Positions 1 through 5,998 of a stretch of 9,923 bases of DNA are shown piece by piece. How positions within the stretch are numbered: position 1 is the stretch's first letter; each line of letters opens with the position of its first letter. Origin of the DNA: Oscillospiraceae bacterium UBA6370 (lineage in GTDB: Bacteria; Bacillota; Clostridia; Oscillospirales; Oscillospiraceae); contig DJRC01000061.1 in the NCBI GenBank assembly GCA_002437735.1, positions 1-9,923 on the forward strand, given 5' to 3'. The notes under the pieces were generated by a model. It had not been told where the DNA came from, made no database searches, and saw only the letters and a program-made list of their open reading frames with translations. The position numbers were made by a program, and so were the translations under genes.

Positions 1-510
1 CAGCACCTCAGGGTGGAACTGCACGCCGTACAGCTTGCGGGTATCGTCGGCCACGGCGGCGAAGCCGCAGCCCTCGGTGGTGGCCACAACGGCGAAACCA
101 GGGGCGAGACGCTCTACCTCTACGCCGTGGCTCATCCAGCACACGGACGTTTCCGGCACATCGGCAAACAGCGGGGAAGCGGTGTGGGTCAGCTGCACCT
201 TGCCGTATTCCCGGGTCTCCGCCCTGCGGCACTGGCCGCCCAGCAGCTGCATCATCAGCTGCTGCCCGTAGCAGATACCCAGCACGGGGATGCCCATTTC
301 AAACAGGGCCTTGTCCACCATGGGGGCGTTGGGCTCGAACACCGTGGCCGGGCCGCCGGTGAGGATCAGCGCGTCCGGCCCGAAGGCGCGGATCTCGTCC
401 ATGGACAGGCGGAAGGATTTGATCTCGCAGTACACGCCGCATTCACGGACGCGGCGGGCCACCAGCAGGTTATACTGTCCGCCGAAGTCCAGTACCAGTA
501 CCTTTTTCAT
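1..510 (-). CDS. guaA: GMP synthase (glutamine-hydrolysing), N-terminal amidotransferase part, cut by window edge
   Basis: This is the first 170 codons of GMP synthase; the gene continues beyond the left edge. GuaA converts XMP to GMP using ATP and ammonia released from glutamine in the cytoplasm. The visible part is the class I glutamine amidotransferase domain. It opens with LDFGGQYN (residues 7-14), an oxyanion loop TGGP (51-54), the nucleophile elbow GICYGQQ with Cys80, and VQFHPEV holding His166 and Glu168, so the whole catalytic triad is present. The ATP-pyrophosphatase and dimerisation domains would lie outside the window. The ATG at 508-510 begins one base after the TGA of xpt, so the two genes are very likely co-transcribed and translationally coupled. 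A weak GAGGA-type ribosome site lies inside the end of xpt. A stand-alone glutaminase subunit cannot be excluded without the missing part, but fused GuaA is the norm in bacteria. Confidence 0.93.
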   Translation of the reverse strand, partial: MKKVLVLDFGGQYNLLVARRVRECGVYCEIKSFRLSMDEIRAFGPDALILTGGPATVFEPNAPMVDKALFEMGIPVLGICYGQQLMMQLLGGQCRRAETREYGKVQLTHTASPLFADVPETSVCWMSHGVEVERLAPGFAVVATTEGCGFAAVADDTRKLYGVQFHPEVL

Positions 511-511
511 C

Positions 512-1090
512 TCAGTCGTCCTCACGGAAGAGAATGCCGTTCTCGTCCGCCTGCTCGATGACGGCGAGCGCCTTGTACGGCACGCTGGAGGCGCGGAATT
601 TGTCGCCGCCGCCCTGGAAGCCCTTTTCGACCGCGACGCCGATGCCCTCGAGCGTCGCGCCCGCAGCGTTGACGAGGTCGACGAGGCCCTGCATCGCGTA
701 GCCCTTCGCCATGAAGTCGTCGATGATGAGAACGTGGTCGTCCGCGTGCAGCCACTCATGGCTGACGATCAGCGTGACCTTCTTTTTGTAGGTATAAGAA
801 AAGACCTCGCTCTGGTACAATCCGCCCTCGATGTTGTCGCTCTTCGCCTTCTTGGCGAACAGCATGGGAACACCGTATTTTTGGGCGCAGATCGTGGCCA
901 AAGCGATGCCGCTTGCCTCCGCTGTTAAAACCATGGTGATCTTGCTGATGTCAAAATACTTCGCGAACTCGTCGGCCAGAGCCTCGAGCAGCTTGGTGTC
1001 GACGCGGTGGTTGAGAAAGCCGTCGACCTTGATGATGTTGCCGGGCAGGACCTTGCCTTCGCGGCGGATGCGTTCCTTGAGCAGTTCCAT
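512..1090 (-). CDS. xpt: Xanthine phosphoribosyltransferase
   Basis: The product (192 aa; the Bacillus subtilis enzyme has about 194) converts xanthine and PRPP to XMP, the substrate of the GMP synthase encoded immediately downstream. The fold is a type I phosphoribosyltransferase. The PRPP-binding loop is VLIIDDFMAKGYA at residues 120-132, where the paired Asp residues precede the phosphate loop. A second family-typical stretch is LTAEASGIALA (55-65), and FAKKAKSDN (78-86) matches the Xpt subgroup. I chose the ATG at 1088-1090 because it has an AGGAGG site about 8 bases upstream. The frame stays open further upstream, but that extension runs through the promoter and is not protein-like. The gene is followed after one base by guaA, forming a purine salvage operon (xanthine to XMP to GMP). 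No signal peptide or membrane segment is seen, so the enzyme is cytoplasmic. Confidence 0.95.
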   Translation of the reverse strand: MELLKERIRREGKVLPGNIIKVDGFLNHRVDTKLLEALADEFAKYFDISKITMVLTAEASGIALATICAQKYGVPMLFAKKAKSDNIEGGLYQSEVFSYTYKKKVTLIVSHEWLHADDHVLIIDDFMAKGYAMQGLVDLVNAAGATLEGIGVAVEKGFQGGGDKFRASSVPYKALAVIEQADENGILFREDD

Positions 1091-1146
1091 GGGACCGTCC
1101 TCCTGTCGTATAATATAAGTGCGCGGACTGTGCTGCCATTGTAGAT

Positions 1147-1176
1147 ATTGTATCGTATGATAGAGCATTTGCGCAA
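1147..1176 (-). promoter_or_regulatory. Promoter of xpt-guaA
   Basis: Reading the minus strand, a -35 TTGCGC (1171-1176) and a -10 TACAAT (1147-1152) are separated by 18 bases, a good match to a housekeeping sigma-A promoter. The expected start site is near 1140, giving a leader of only about 50 bases before the xpt ATG. That leaves no room for a purine riboswitch. Another AT-rich block (TATATTAT around 1110) could act as a second -10 but has no convincing -35. Confidence 0.6.
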
Positions 1177-1214
1177 GAAAAACAAGGTGACGGAGAGACC
1201 AAAAAAAGAGAGAG

Positions 1215-1240
1215 AAAAGCGCCCGTTTTCGGGCGCTTTT
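1215..1240 (-). terminator. Intrinsic terminator after the lipoprotein gene
   Basis: A perfect 11-bp inverted repeat (AAAAGCGCCCG, TTTT loop, CGGGCGCTTTT) lies 42 bases beyond the stop codon of the minus-strand lipoprotein gene. On the minus strand it is followed by a pyrimidine tract ending in seven T (1201-1207). It also has T residues on the plus side, so it could work in both directions. It insulates the lipoprotein unit from the xpt promoter that follows. Confidence 0.8.
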
Positions 1241-1282
1241 TATGGTTTTACATGATTTGATAAGATGCGCTTATGCCGGATA

Positions 1283-2584
1283 TCACGTTCCCTTGGCATC
1301 GGCGGGATAGAGCCGAAGTGCCTGCGCGTCAAGATCGCTTAGGATGTTCTCGACGGCCTGTTCGGTATAGCTGCCGTCCATCGGGTACGCAAGGTCGGCG
1401 CACACGACGGGATCGGTGGAGAAGAGAAGCGTGACGTTTCCGCGCAGCAGCGCGGTCACATCCTCGCGGAAGCACTCAAATTCCGCCTGCGTCGCACGGC
1501 CGATGTCGGGGACCGGCGAGGCGCCGTCCGCCTCAAGCACAAAGGTGACGGCGTTTCCGTCAAGGTACTGCTCCTGCCCACCGGCGTAGGAAAGAAGATC
1601 ATAGCTGTAATTGCCCACGCCCGCGCCCACGAAGGGCAAATAGCGCAGAAGGTCCGCGCCCCAGACGCCGCTTTCGTCCTCACCGTAGACAAGGAACAGC
1701 GTTTTCCAGCCGACGTGATAGGTGCCGAATTCCTCGGTGAAGAGCACCGTGCCATCGTACTTTTTCACGTCCAGTGTGTAGAAGCGCATTGCGAATTCGT
1801 CCGGCTCCGAGCTGGTGAGAACAAGAATTTCGTCCTCACCGTCGCGGTCGAGGTCGGCGTAGGCGAGGGGCTTTTCATTGGCTGCATAGACCTCGGTGAA
1901 CCGCTCCGGAGCAGTATCCACATAGGTATACTTTTCCGTATCGCGCTGCGCAAGGTACAGCCCGCCGTTCCCGTCGGGACGGTAGGTGTCGGTGTAATAC
2001 TCAGGCGTAGAATGCCATTGGCAGATGCACGCCCTGTTTTCCTCGTCAATCTCAAGCTGATAGGTCCAGCTGCGGTAGGGGCGGAAGCTGTCCGTTTCCG
2101 CGTCGTAGAACCAGTAATAGTAGGGCAGGTTGTAGGCGGGCGTGTCGATCTGCAGGCCGATGTCCATATAGCCGTCAAAGTTGTAGTCGCCGGTCACAAG
2201 CCCACCGTCCGCGTTCCAGCAGTTTGTGTAGCCGTCCGTACACCAGACGTCGTCGCCGACGTCGGCGCTGCGCAGCTCCTGCTCGCCGCCGTTGTCCCAC
2301 AGGAGAAGAACGCGGCTCACGCCGCAGTCGTACTCGCCGTCCTGACGGCCATAGAGCCGCAGCGTCGCCGTTCTGCCCTCACAGAGGGTGAACGGCTCCT
2401 CGTGCAGCAGCACGTCGTCCGCGTGCAGAACGGTCCAGTCACCGTCCGCGGCGGGCTGTTCGACAATAGGCTCCGGCGGTTCGTCGGGCAGCGGTGTGTC
2501 TGCGGCAGCATTCTTTTCGCCGCAGGCGGCGAGCGTCAGCGCGAGCGCCGCGGCAAGCAGCAGCGCGGTAAGCTTCGTTTTCAT
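1283..2584 (-). CDS. Secreted lipoprotein of unknown function with two calcium-loop-like motifs
   Basis: I do not recognise a named family. The 433-aa product begins with a lipoprotein signal peptide: Lys residues at 2 and 4, a hydrophobic core from 5 to 18, and the lipobox LAAC with Cys21. It should therefore be exported and anchored to the outer face of the membrane. A Pro/Glu-rich linker (30-48) follows. Two acidic loops, DYNFDGYMD (133-141) and DLDRDGEDE (244-252), resemble the D-x-D-x-D-G metal-binding loops of FG-GAP/VCBS or EF-hand-like repeats, so a calcium-stabilised beta-rich fold is plausible. Tyr and Trp are frequent between 113 and 225. The ATG at 2582-2584 is preferred over a TTG five codons upstream because GGGAGG lies 6 bases before it and the signal peptide then starts at MKTK. 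The gene is monocistronic, between two terminators. Binding of a ligand or a cell-surface role is only a guess. Confidence 0.8.
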   Translation of the reverse strand: MKTKLTALLLAAALALTLAACGEKNAAADTPLPDEPPEPIVEQPAADGDWTVLHADDVLLHEEPFTLCEGRTATLRLYGRQDGEYDCGVSRVLLLWDNGGEQELRSADVGDDVWCTDGYTNCWNADGGLVTGDYNFDGYMDIGLQIDTPAYNLPYYYWFYDAETDSFRPYRSWTYQLEIDEENRACICQWHSTPEYYTDTYRPDGNGGLYLAQRDTEKYTYVDTAPERFTEVYAANEKPLAYADLDRDGEDEILVLTSSEPDEFAMRFYTLDVKKYDGTVLFTEEFGTYHVGWKTLFLVYGEDESGVWGADLLRYLPFVGAGVGNYSYDLLSYAGGQEQYLDGNAVTFVLEADGASPVPDIGRATQAEFECFREDVTALLRGNVTLLFSTDPVVCADLAYPMDGSYTEQAVENILSDLDAQALRLYPADAKGT

Positions 2585-2612
2585 TGTGTTCCTCCCCAAG
2601 CCATGCTATTAA

Positions 2613-2646
2613 TTTACATAATAACATATTTCTGCGGAAAAGTCGT
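2613..2646 (-). promoter_or_regulatory. Possible promoter of the lipoprotein gene
   Basis: Upstream of the lipoprotein start, the minus strand has a TTGTAA hexamer followed after 17 bases by TATGTT within an AT-rich stretch. This is a modest match to a sigma-A promoter. It overlaps a pair of direct repeats (TTACA at 2646-2650 and 2657-2661 on the plus strand), described among the findings. Weak evidence; the exact hexamers are uncertain. Confidence 0.35.
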
Positions 2647-2664
2647 TACAAAAGGGTTACAAAA

Positions 2665-2690
2665 AAGGAGAGCGCCGGGGCGCTCTCCTT
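2665..2690 (-). terminator. Intrinsic terminator of the XRE-NfeD/SPFH operon
   Basis: The inverted repeat AAGGAGAGCGCC / GGCGCTCTCCTT lies 14 bases beyond the stop codon of the SPFH gene. It can pair as a 12-bp stem with a 2-base gap, or more realistically as a 10-bp stem with a 6-base loop. On the minus strand it runs into a T tract (TTCCTTTTTTG orientation), as expected for Rho-independent termination. Confidence 0.85.
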
Positions 2691-2704
2691 CGCGGTGCAG
2701 GGTC

Positions 2705-3652
2705 TTATTTCTTCTCGTCCTCGAGCAGGCCCTTGAAGCTGGCGGCAAGGCCGGCAAGGCTCTGGATCTCGCTGGGGACGATGATCTTCGTCGCCTGACC
2801 GTCGGCGGCCTTCTCGAAGGATTCGAGCGCCTTGAGCTTGACGACCTGATCGTTGGGGTTGGCGTTGTTGAGGAGCTTGATGGAGTCCGCCAGCGCGGTC
2901 TGGACCTTCATAATGGCCTCGGCCTCGCCCTCGGCGCGGAGCACGGCGGCCTGCCGCTCCGCCTCGGCGTGGAGAATGGCGGCCTGCTTTTCAGCGTCCG
3001 CCTTGAGGATGGTGGACTGCTTTTCGCCCTCGGCGACGAGGATCTGGCTCTGCTTCTGACCCTCGGCCTGCAGGATGGACTCGCGGCGCTCGCGCTCGGC
3101 CTTCATCTGCTTTTCCATGGCGTTCTGAATTTCCTTGGGCGGCAGAATGTTCTTGAGCTCCACGCGGTTGACCTTGATGCCCCAGGGGTCGGTGGCCTCG
3201 TCGAGGATGGCGCGCATCTTGGCGTTGATGATGTCACGGCTGGTGAGGGACTGGTCGAGCTCCATTTCGCCGATGATGTTGCGGAGCGTCGTGGCGGTCA
3301 AGTTCTCGATGGCGTTCATCGGGTGCTCGACGCCGTAGGTGTAGAGCTTGGGGTCGGTGATCTGGAAGTAGATGACCGTGTCGATCTGCATGGTGACGTT
3401 ATCCTTGGTGATAACGGGCTGGGGATCGAAGTCGGCGACCTGCTCCTTGAGGCTGACCTTCTTGACCACGCGCTCAATGAAGGGGATCTTCAGGTGAAGG
3501 CCGACGTTCCAGGTCGCGCTGTACGCGCCGAGACGCTCGACGACGTAGGCGCGGGACTGCTGCACGACGTGGATGTTGCTCACAACCAGAATGAGCACGA
3601 GCACGACGAGCACGATGACGCCGATGTAGTTGAAAATGGATGCGATAGGCAT
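2705..3652 (-). CDS. SPFH/Band 7 (stomatin/QmcA-like) membrane protein
   Basis: The product (315 aa) belongs to the stomatin/prohibitin/flotillin/HflK superfamily and resembles E. coli QmcA (about 305 aa) in length and in segments such as DEATDPWGIKV and QMKAERERR. One N-terminal transmembrane helix (about 8-26) is followed by the SPFH domain (about 27-180). Then comes a coiled coil made of five clear 11-residue units between 193 and 247 (for example ILVAEGEKQST and ILKADAEKQAA). The C-terminal tail contains a hydrophobic stretch (GLAASFKGLL). Such proteins form oligomeric rings or scaffolds in the membrane and influence proteases and microdomain organisation. The gene starts one base after the upstream XRE-NfeD gene, with GGGAGGA 8 bases before the ATG, so coupling is likely. 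NfeD proteins are established partners of SPFH proteins, and their OB fold is thought to interact with them. The exact function here is not known. Confidence 0.92.
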   Translation of the reverse strand: MPIASIFNYIGVIVLVVLVLILVVSNIHVVQQSRAYVVERLGAYSATWNVGLHLKIPFIERVVKKVSLKEQVADFDPQPVITKDNVTMQIDTVIYFQITDPKLYTYGVEHPMNAIENLTATTLRNIIGEMELDQSLTSRDIINAKMRAILDEATDPWGIKVNRVELKNILPPKEIQNAMEKQMKAERERRESILQAEGQKQSQILVAEGEKQSTILKADAEKQAAILHAEAERQAAVLRAEGEAEAIMKVQTALADSIKLLNNANPNDQVVKLKALESFEKAADGQATKIIVPSEIQSLAGLAASFKGLLEDEKK

Positions 3653-3653
3653 A

Positions 3654-4475
3654 TTACGGTTCCTCCCTTTCTTTTCTGACGAAGAGCTTGACGCCCTCCA
3701 TTCGGACGATGGTGACCATGGAGCCGCGGGCGATCACGTCGCCGTCCTCGCTGCGGGCGGTCCATGTTTTGCCGTCGATGTAGACGGCGCCGGTGGTGTT
3801 TTCGTTGTCGATGGTCTCGGTGACCTTGGCCGTGTGGTGCAGCACACGGTCGGCGTTGGTGGGGACGATGGTCTTATCCAGCATTTTGTGCGCCAGCGGG
3901 CGCGTTGCGATTAGGGCTGCGATGGAGACCGCCAGAAAGACGACGATCTGCAGCCAGAGCACCGCGCCGAACTCCAGCGAGAGCAGCGCGGCCACCGCGC
4001 CGGCCACGAACCAGATGGAGACCAGCCCTGCCGTCGCCGCCTCGGCAATGCCGAAAATGACGATGGCGGCGATCCATACAAATGTCATGTTGCCTCCCGA
4101 ACCTCCTTTCATGCTGTGGGCAAGCGCCATCAGCGAGAGCAGAACGATGAAGATCAGCGTGCCGCCGATGAGCTTGTCATAGGGGGAAAGATTGCTGAGA
4201 AAGTCAACAAAGGAACGCTTGAGCGGCTTGCCGGCGATGGGCTGCCCGACCTCGGCCTCCTCCGCCTCGACGGGCGGGAGCTCGTCGGCGAAGAGCGCGT
4301 CGAGCGTCGTGTGGTAGCGGTGGCAGATGTAGAGGATCTTTTCGATCTCCGGGTAGCCGCGGCCGGATTCCCAGCGCGACACCGCCTGCCGCGAGACGTG
4401 CAGCTGTTCGGCAAAGGTCTCCTGCGTCATGCCGCTTTGCTTTCGGACCTCCTGCAGCTTTTCGCCAAAGGCCAT
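3654..4475 (-). CDS. XRE helix-turn-helix / transmembrane / NfeD fusion protein
   Basis: The 273-aa product joins two modules. Residues 5-62 form an XRE-family DNA-binding domain (GMTQETFAEQLHVSRQAVSRWESG is the region of the recognition helices), followed by a charged linker (63-98) and a transmembrane helix (about 102-120). After a Gly-rich loop (GGSGG, 124-128) comes a complete NfeD module: three membrane helices (about 131-149, 151-169, 171-190) and a C-terminal OB-fold region (about 205-268). With four helices, both the DNA-binding domain and the OB fold are predicted to be cytoplasmic. The ATG at 4473-4475 has GGAGG 9 bases upstream. The gene overlaps the ribosome site of the SPFH gene that follows. 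An in-frame ATG at codon 130 (4086-4088) could start a separate 144-aa NfeD. NfeD fused to a DNA-binding domain is unusual. A membrane-tethered regulator of this operon or of stress genes is a reasonable inference but unproven. Confidence 0.88.
   Translation of the reverse strand: MAFGEKLQEVRKQSGMTQETFAEQLHVSRQAVSRWESGRGYPEIEKILYICHRYHTTLDALFADELPPVEAEEAEVGQPIAGKPLKRSFVDFLSNLSPYDKLIGGTLIFIVLLSLMALAHSMKGGSGGNMTFVWIAAIVIFGIAEAATAGLVSIWFVAGAVAALLSLEFGAVLWLQIVVFLAVSIAALIATRPLAHKMLDKTIVPTNADRVLHHTAKVTETIDNENTTGAVYIDGKTWTARSEDGDVIARGSMVTIVRMEGVKLFVRKEREEP
4086..4107 (-). promoter_or_regulatory. Internal ribosome binding site and ATG for a stand-alone NfeD
   Basis: Inside the XRE-NfeD gene the minus strand carries AGGAGG (4102-4107) and GGGAGG (4093-4098), ending 13 and 4 bases before an in-frame ATG (4086-4088, codon 130). 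Initiation here would give a 144-aa protein with three membrane helices and an OB fold, the usual size of a short NfeD. The four glycine codons of this linker are GGA, GGT, GGA and GGC. All 17 other glycine codons of the gene are GGC (15) or GGG (2), so codon choice departs from the gene norm exactly at this site. Neither spacing is ideal, so activity is uncertain. Confidence 0.5.
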
Positions 4476-4571
4476 TTCCCTGTTCCTCCGTTTCTCTCTG
4501 TGTGGCTATCCTACCGCCCGCGCCGTGTTTTTTCCACCAACCTGCGCTTGCGTTTTGCGTTTTTTGCCTGT

Positions 4572-4606
4572 CCGGCGCGCAACTTTAACGTTACATTGCC
4601 CGCCGG
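4572..4606. repeat. Imperfect inverted repeat in the leader of the XRE-NfeD operon
   Basis: Two 11-base arms, CCGGCGCGCAA (4572-4582) and TTGCCCGCCGG (4596-4606), pair at 10 of 11 positions around a 13-base centre that contains the palindrome AACGTT. The repeat lies downstream of the predicted minus-strand start site. It could be an RNA hairpin in a leader of about 150 bases or an operator for the XRE protein; the sequence does not decide between these. Confidence 0.5.
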
Positions 4607-4629
4607 AGGGGCGTTTTGGGCTTTTCCAT

Positions 4630-4658
4630 AGTATACCATAGGGCGCGGGGAATTACCA
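4630..4658 (-). promoter_or_regulatory. Probable promoter of the XRE-NfeD/SPFH operon
   Basis: On the minus strand an extended -10 (TGG followed by TATACT, 4630-4635) has a poor -35 (TGGTAA, 4653-4658) 17 bases upstream. Start-site prediction gives a leader near 150 bases. The 267-base gap to the methyltransferase gene therefore holds two divergent promoters and the inverted repeat at 4572-4606. Confidence 0.5.
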
Positions 4659-4679
4659 TGTTTTTTTGCGCACGGGCGA

Positions 4680-4708
4680 TTGCGTTTTTGCGCCGCGTCC
4701 GCTATACT
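4680..4708 (+). promoter_or_regulatory. Promoter of the THUMP-domain RNA methyltransferase gene
   Basis: The -35 TTGCGT (4680-4685) and -10 TATACT (4703-4708) are separated by exactly 17 bases. The predicted start near 4715 leaves a leader of less than 30 bases. The TTG of the -35 is also the first possible start codon of the open frame, which argues against that upstream start. Confidence 0.65.
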
Positions 4709-4742
4709 GGAAAAAACGAAAGAAGAAAGCGATGGAAACGCC

Positions 4743-5864
4743 ATGCTGCAATTTGCCATTCCCTGCCTGCTGGGACTCGAGAGTCTGGTGGGCGATGAAG
4801 TGAAAAAGCTCGGCCTTGCCGACGTGCGTGTGGAAAACGGGCGCGTGCTGTGCCGCGGCGAGGAGCGCGACCTTGCGCGGCTGAACATCAACCTGCGCTG
4901 CGGTGCGCGCGTGCTGCTCGTGCTCGCGAGCTTCCGCGCGGCGGATTTTGAAGCGCTCTTTCAGGGCACCCGCGCCGTGCGCTGGGAGGACTGGGTCCCC
5001 CGCGAGGGGGAGTTCCCCGTGACGGGCTATTCCATCAACTCCACGCTGCACTCCGTGCCGGCGTGCCAGTCCATCGTGAAGAAGGCGGTCGCCGCGCGGC
5101 TCGGGGCGGCCTACGGGCTGCAAACGCTGCCGGAGACCGGCAAGCGCTATCAAATCCGCTTCTCCATTATGAAGGACGAGGTGATGCTCTGCCTCGACGC
5201 GAGCGGCGAGGGGCTTTACAAGCGCGGCTACCGCGCCGTCGGCGTGGCAGCTCCGCTCAAGGAGACGCTGGCCGCCGCGATGGTAAAGCTCTCGCACTAC
5301 AACGGGCGCGACCCGTTCTGCGATCCCTTCTGCGGCAGCGGCACCATCGCCATCGAGGCGGCGCTGATCGCCAGGAACCGTGCCCCGGGCCTGAACCGCA
5401 GCTTTGCCGCGCAGCATTGGGCGATGGTGGACAAGCGCATCTGGCTCGACGCGGAGGACGAGGCGATGGATAACGAATTTCACGACAAGACCTACGAGAT
5501 CTGGGGCGGCGACATTGACCCGCACGCCGTTGAGATCGCGCGGCACAACGCGGAGCTTGCCGGGGTGGACGATACGGTGCGCTTTGAGGTGGACGATGCG
5601 ACGCGCTTCCACTGGGGCGGGCAGTATGGGCGCGTTGTGACGAATCCACCCTACGGTGAGCGTCTGCTGGAGCAGAAGGAGGCCGAGGAGCTTTACCGCG
5701 CCTTCGGCCGCGCGGTGGATAAGCTGCCGGAGACCTGGCGCGTTTATGTGCTCTCGTCGCACACGGAGTTCGAGCGCTGCTTCGGACGCATCGCTGACAA
5801 AAAGCGCAAGCTCTACAACGGTATGCTCAAGTGCGACTTGTTCATGTACGGGAAGCGGCTTTGA
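4743..5864 (+). CDS. THUMP-domain class I SAM-dependent RNA methyltransferase (COG0116, YpsC/RlmL-like)
   Basis: The 373-aa product matches the architecture of COG0116 enzymes. These make N2-methylguanosine in RNA, 23S rRNA G2445 for E. coli RlmL; YpsC is the Bacillus member. A ferredoxin-like and THUMP RNA-binding part (about 1-155) precedes a Rossmann methyltransferase. The signature GYRAVGVAAPLKETLAA lies at 162-178. The SAM-binding motif I is DPFCGSGT (194-201), an acidic motif is GGDIDP (255-260), and the catalytic NPPYGERL is at 301-308. The ATG at 4743 gives the family-typical opening (FAIPCLLGLESL). No strong ribosome site is seen there, and the leader from the predicted promoter is short. 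The last 15 codons are repeated 179 bases downstream with mostly synonymous changes. The exact RNA target cannot be told from sequence alone. Confidence 0.92.
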   Translation: MLQFAIPCLLGLESLVGDEVKKLGLADVRVENGRVLCRGEERDLARLNINLRCGARVLLVLASFRAADFEALFQGTRAVRWEDWVPREGEFPVTGYSINSTLHSVPACQSIVKKAVAARLGAAYGLQTLPETGKRYQIRFSIMKDEVMLCLDASGEGLYKRGYRAVGVAAPLKETLAAAMVKLSHYNGRDPFCDPFCGSGTIAIEAALIARNRAPGLNRSFAAQHWAMVDKRIWLDAEDEAMDNEFHDKTYEIWGGDIDPHAVEIARHNAELAGVDDTVRFEVDDATRFHWGGQYGRVVTNPPYGERLLEQKEAEELYRAFGRAVDKLPETWRVYVLSSHTEFERCFGRIADKKRKLYNGMLKCDLFMYGKRL

Positions 5865-5880
5865 GAGCATACCGTGCGCA

Positions 5881-5998
5881 GCGCCGCAAGTGCGGCGTGC
5901 AAGTGTTTTGCCGCAGGCAAAACCTTGGAACAGGCGGGATCGATTCTCGCCTGTTCTGATTAAATCACGGGGTCTCCGCAAAATCGGAGATTTTGTGG
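5881..5998. repeat. Array of four adjacent hairpins downstream of the methyltransferase gene
   Basis: Four inverted repeats follow one another in 118 bases. H1 is GCGCCGC/GCGGCGT with an AAGT loop (5881-5898). H2 is GTTTTGCC/GGCAAAAC with loop GCA (5905-5923). H3 is a 12-bp stem starting GAACAGGCG with loop TCGAT (5928-5956). H4 is CCGCAAAATC/GATTTTGTGG with loop GGA and one G-T pair (5976-5998). None is followed by a long T run on the plus strand. H4 directly abuts the second copy of the gene end. It may be a REP/MITE-like intergenic element or a structured RNA. No gene is seen. Confidence 0.6.

Noticed and set aside
193..247. Residue numbering note: 11-residue repeats in the SPFH protein considered as a DNA tandem repeat
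   Set aside because: The repeats (residues 193-247, about 2912-3076 on the DNA) are a normal coiled-coil feature of this family and are too diverged at DNA level to count as a separate repeat element.
13..928. Plus-strand open frames opposite guaA and xpt
   Set aside because: The opposite strand encodes proteins with intact catalytic motifs; these frames are compositional shadows.
1091..1280. Guanine/purine riboswitch upstream of xpt
   Set aside because: The conserved core sequences of the purine aptamer were not found on the minus strand, and the predicted leader is too short.
1715..3679. Long plus-strand open frame of 654 codons
   Set aside because: It lies antisense to the lipoprotein and SPFH genes, crosses their terminator and intergenic region, is rich in Val/Leu/Gly/Asp as expected from reading GC-rich genes backwards, and has no recognisable domain or ribosome site.
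4680..4742. Upstream TTG start for the RNA methyltransferase
   Set aside because: The TTG is part of the -35 hexamer, the added residues are not family-like, and the ATG at 4743 gives the conserved N-terminus.
4653..5981. Minus-strand open frame of 442 codons opposite the methyltransferase gene
   Set aside because: Antisense shadow rich in Arg, Ala, His and Val; it spans the opposite promoter and downstream hairpins.
5866..5998. CRISPR array or tRNA-like structure in the hairpin array
   Set aside because: The four stems differ in sequence and spacing, there is no repeated unit with spacers, and no cloverleaf or anticodon arm can be formed.
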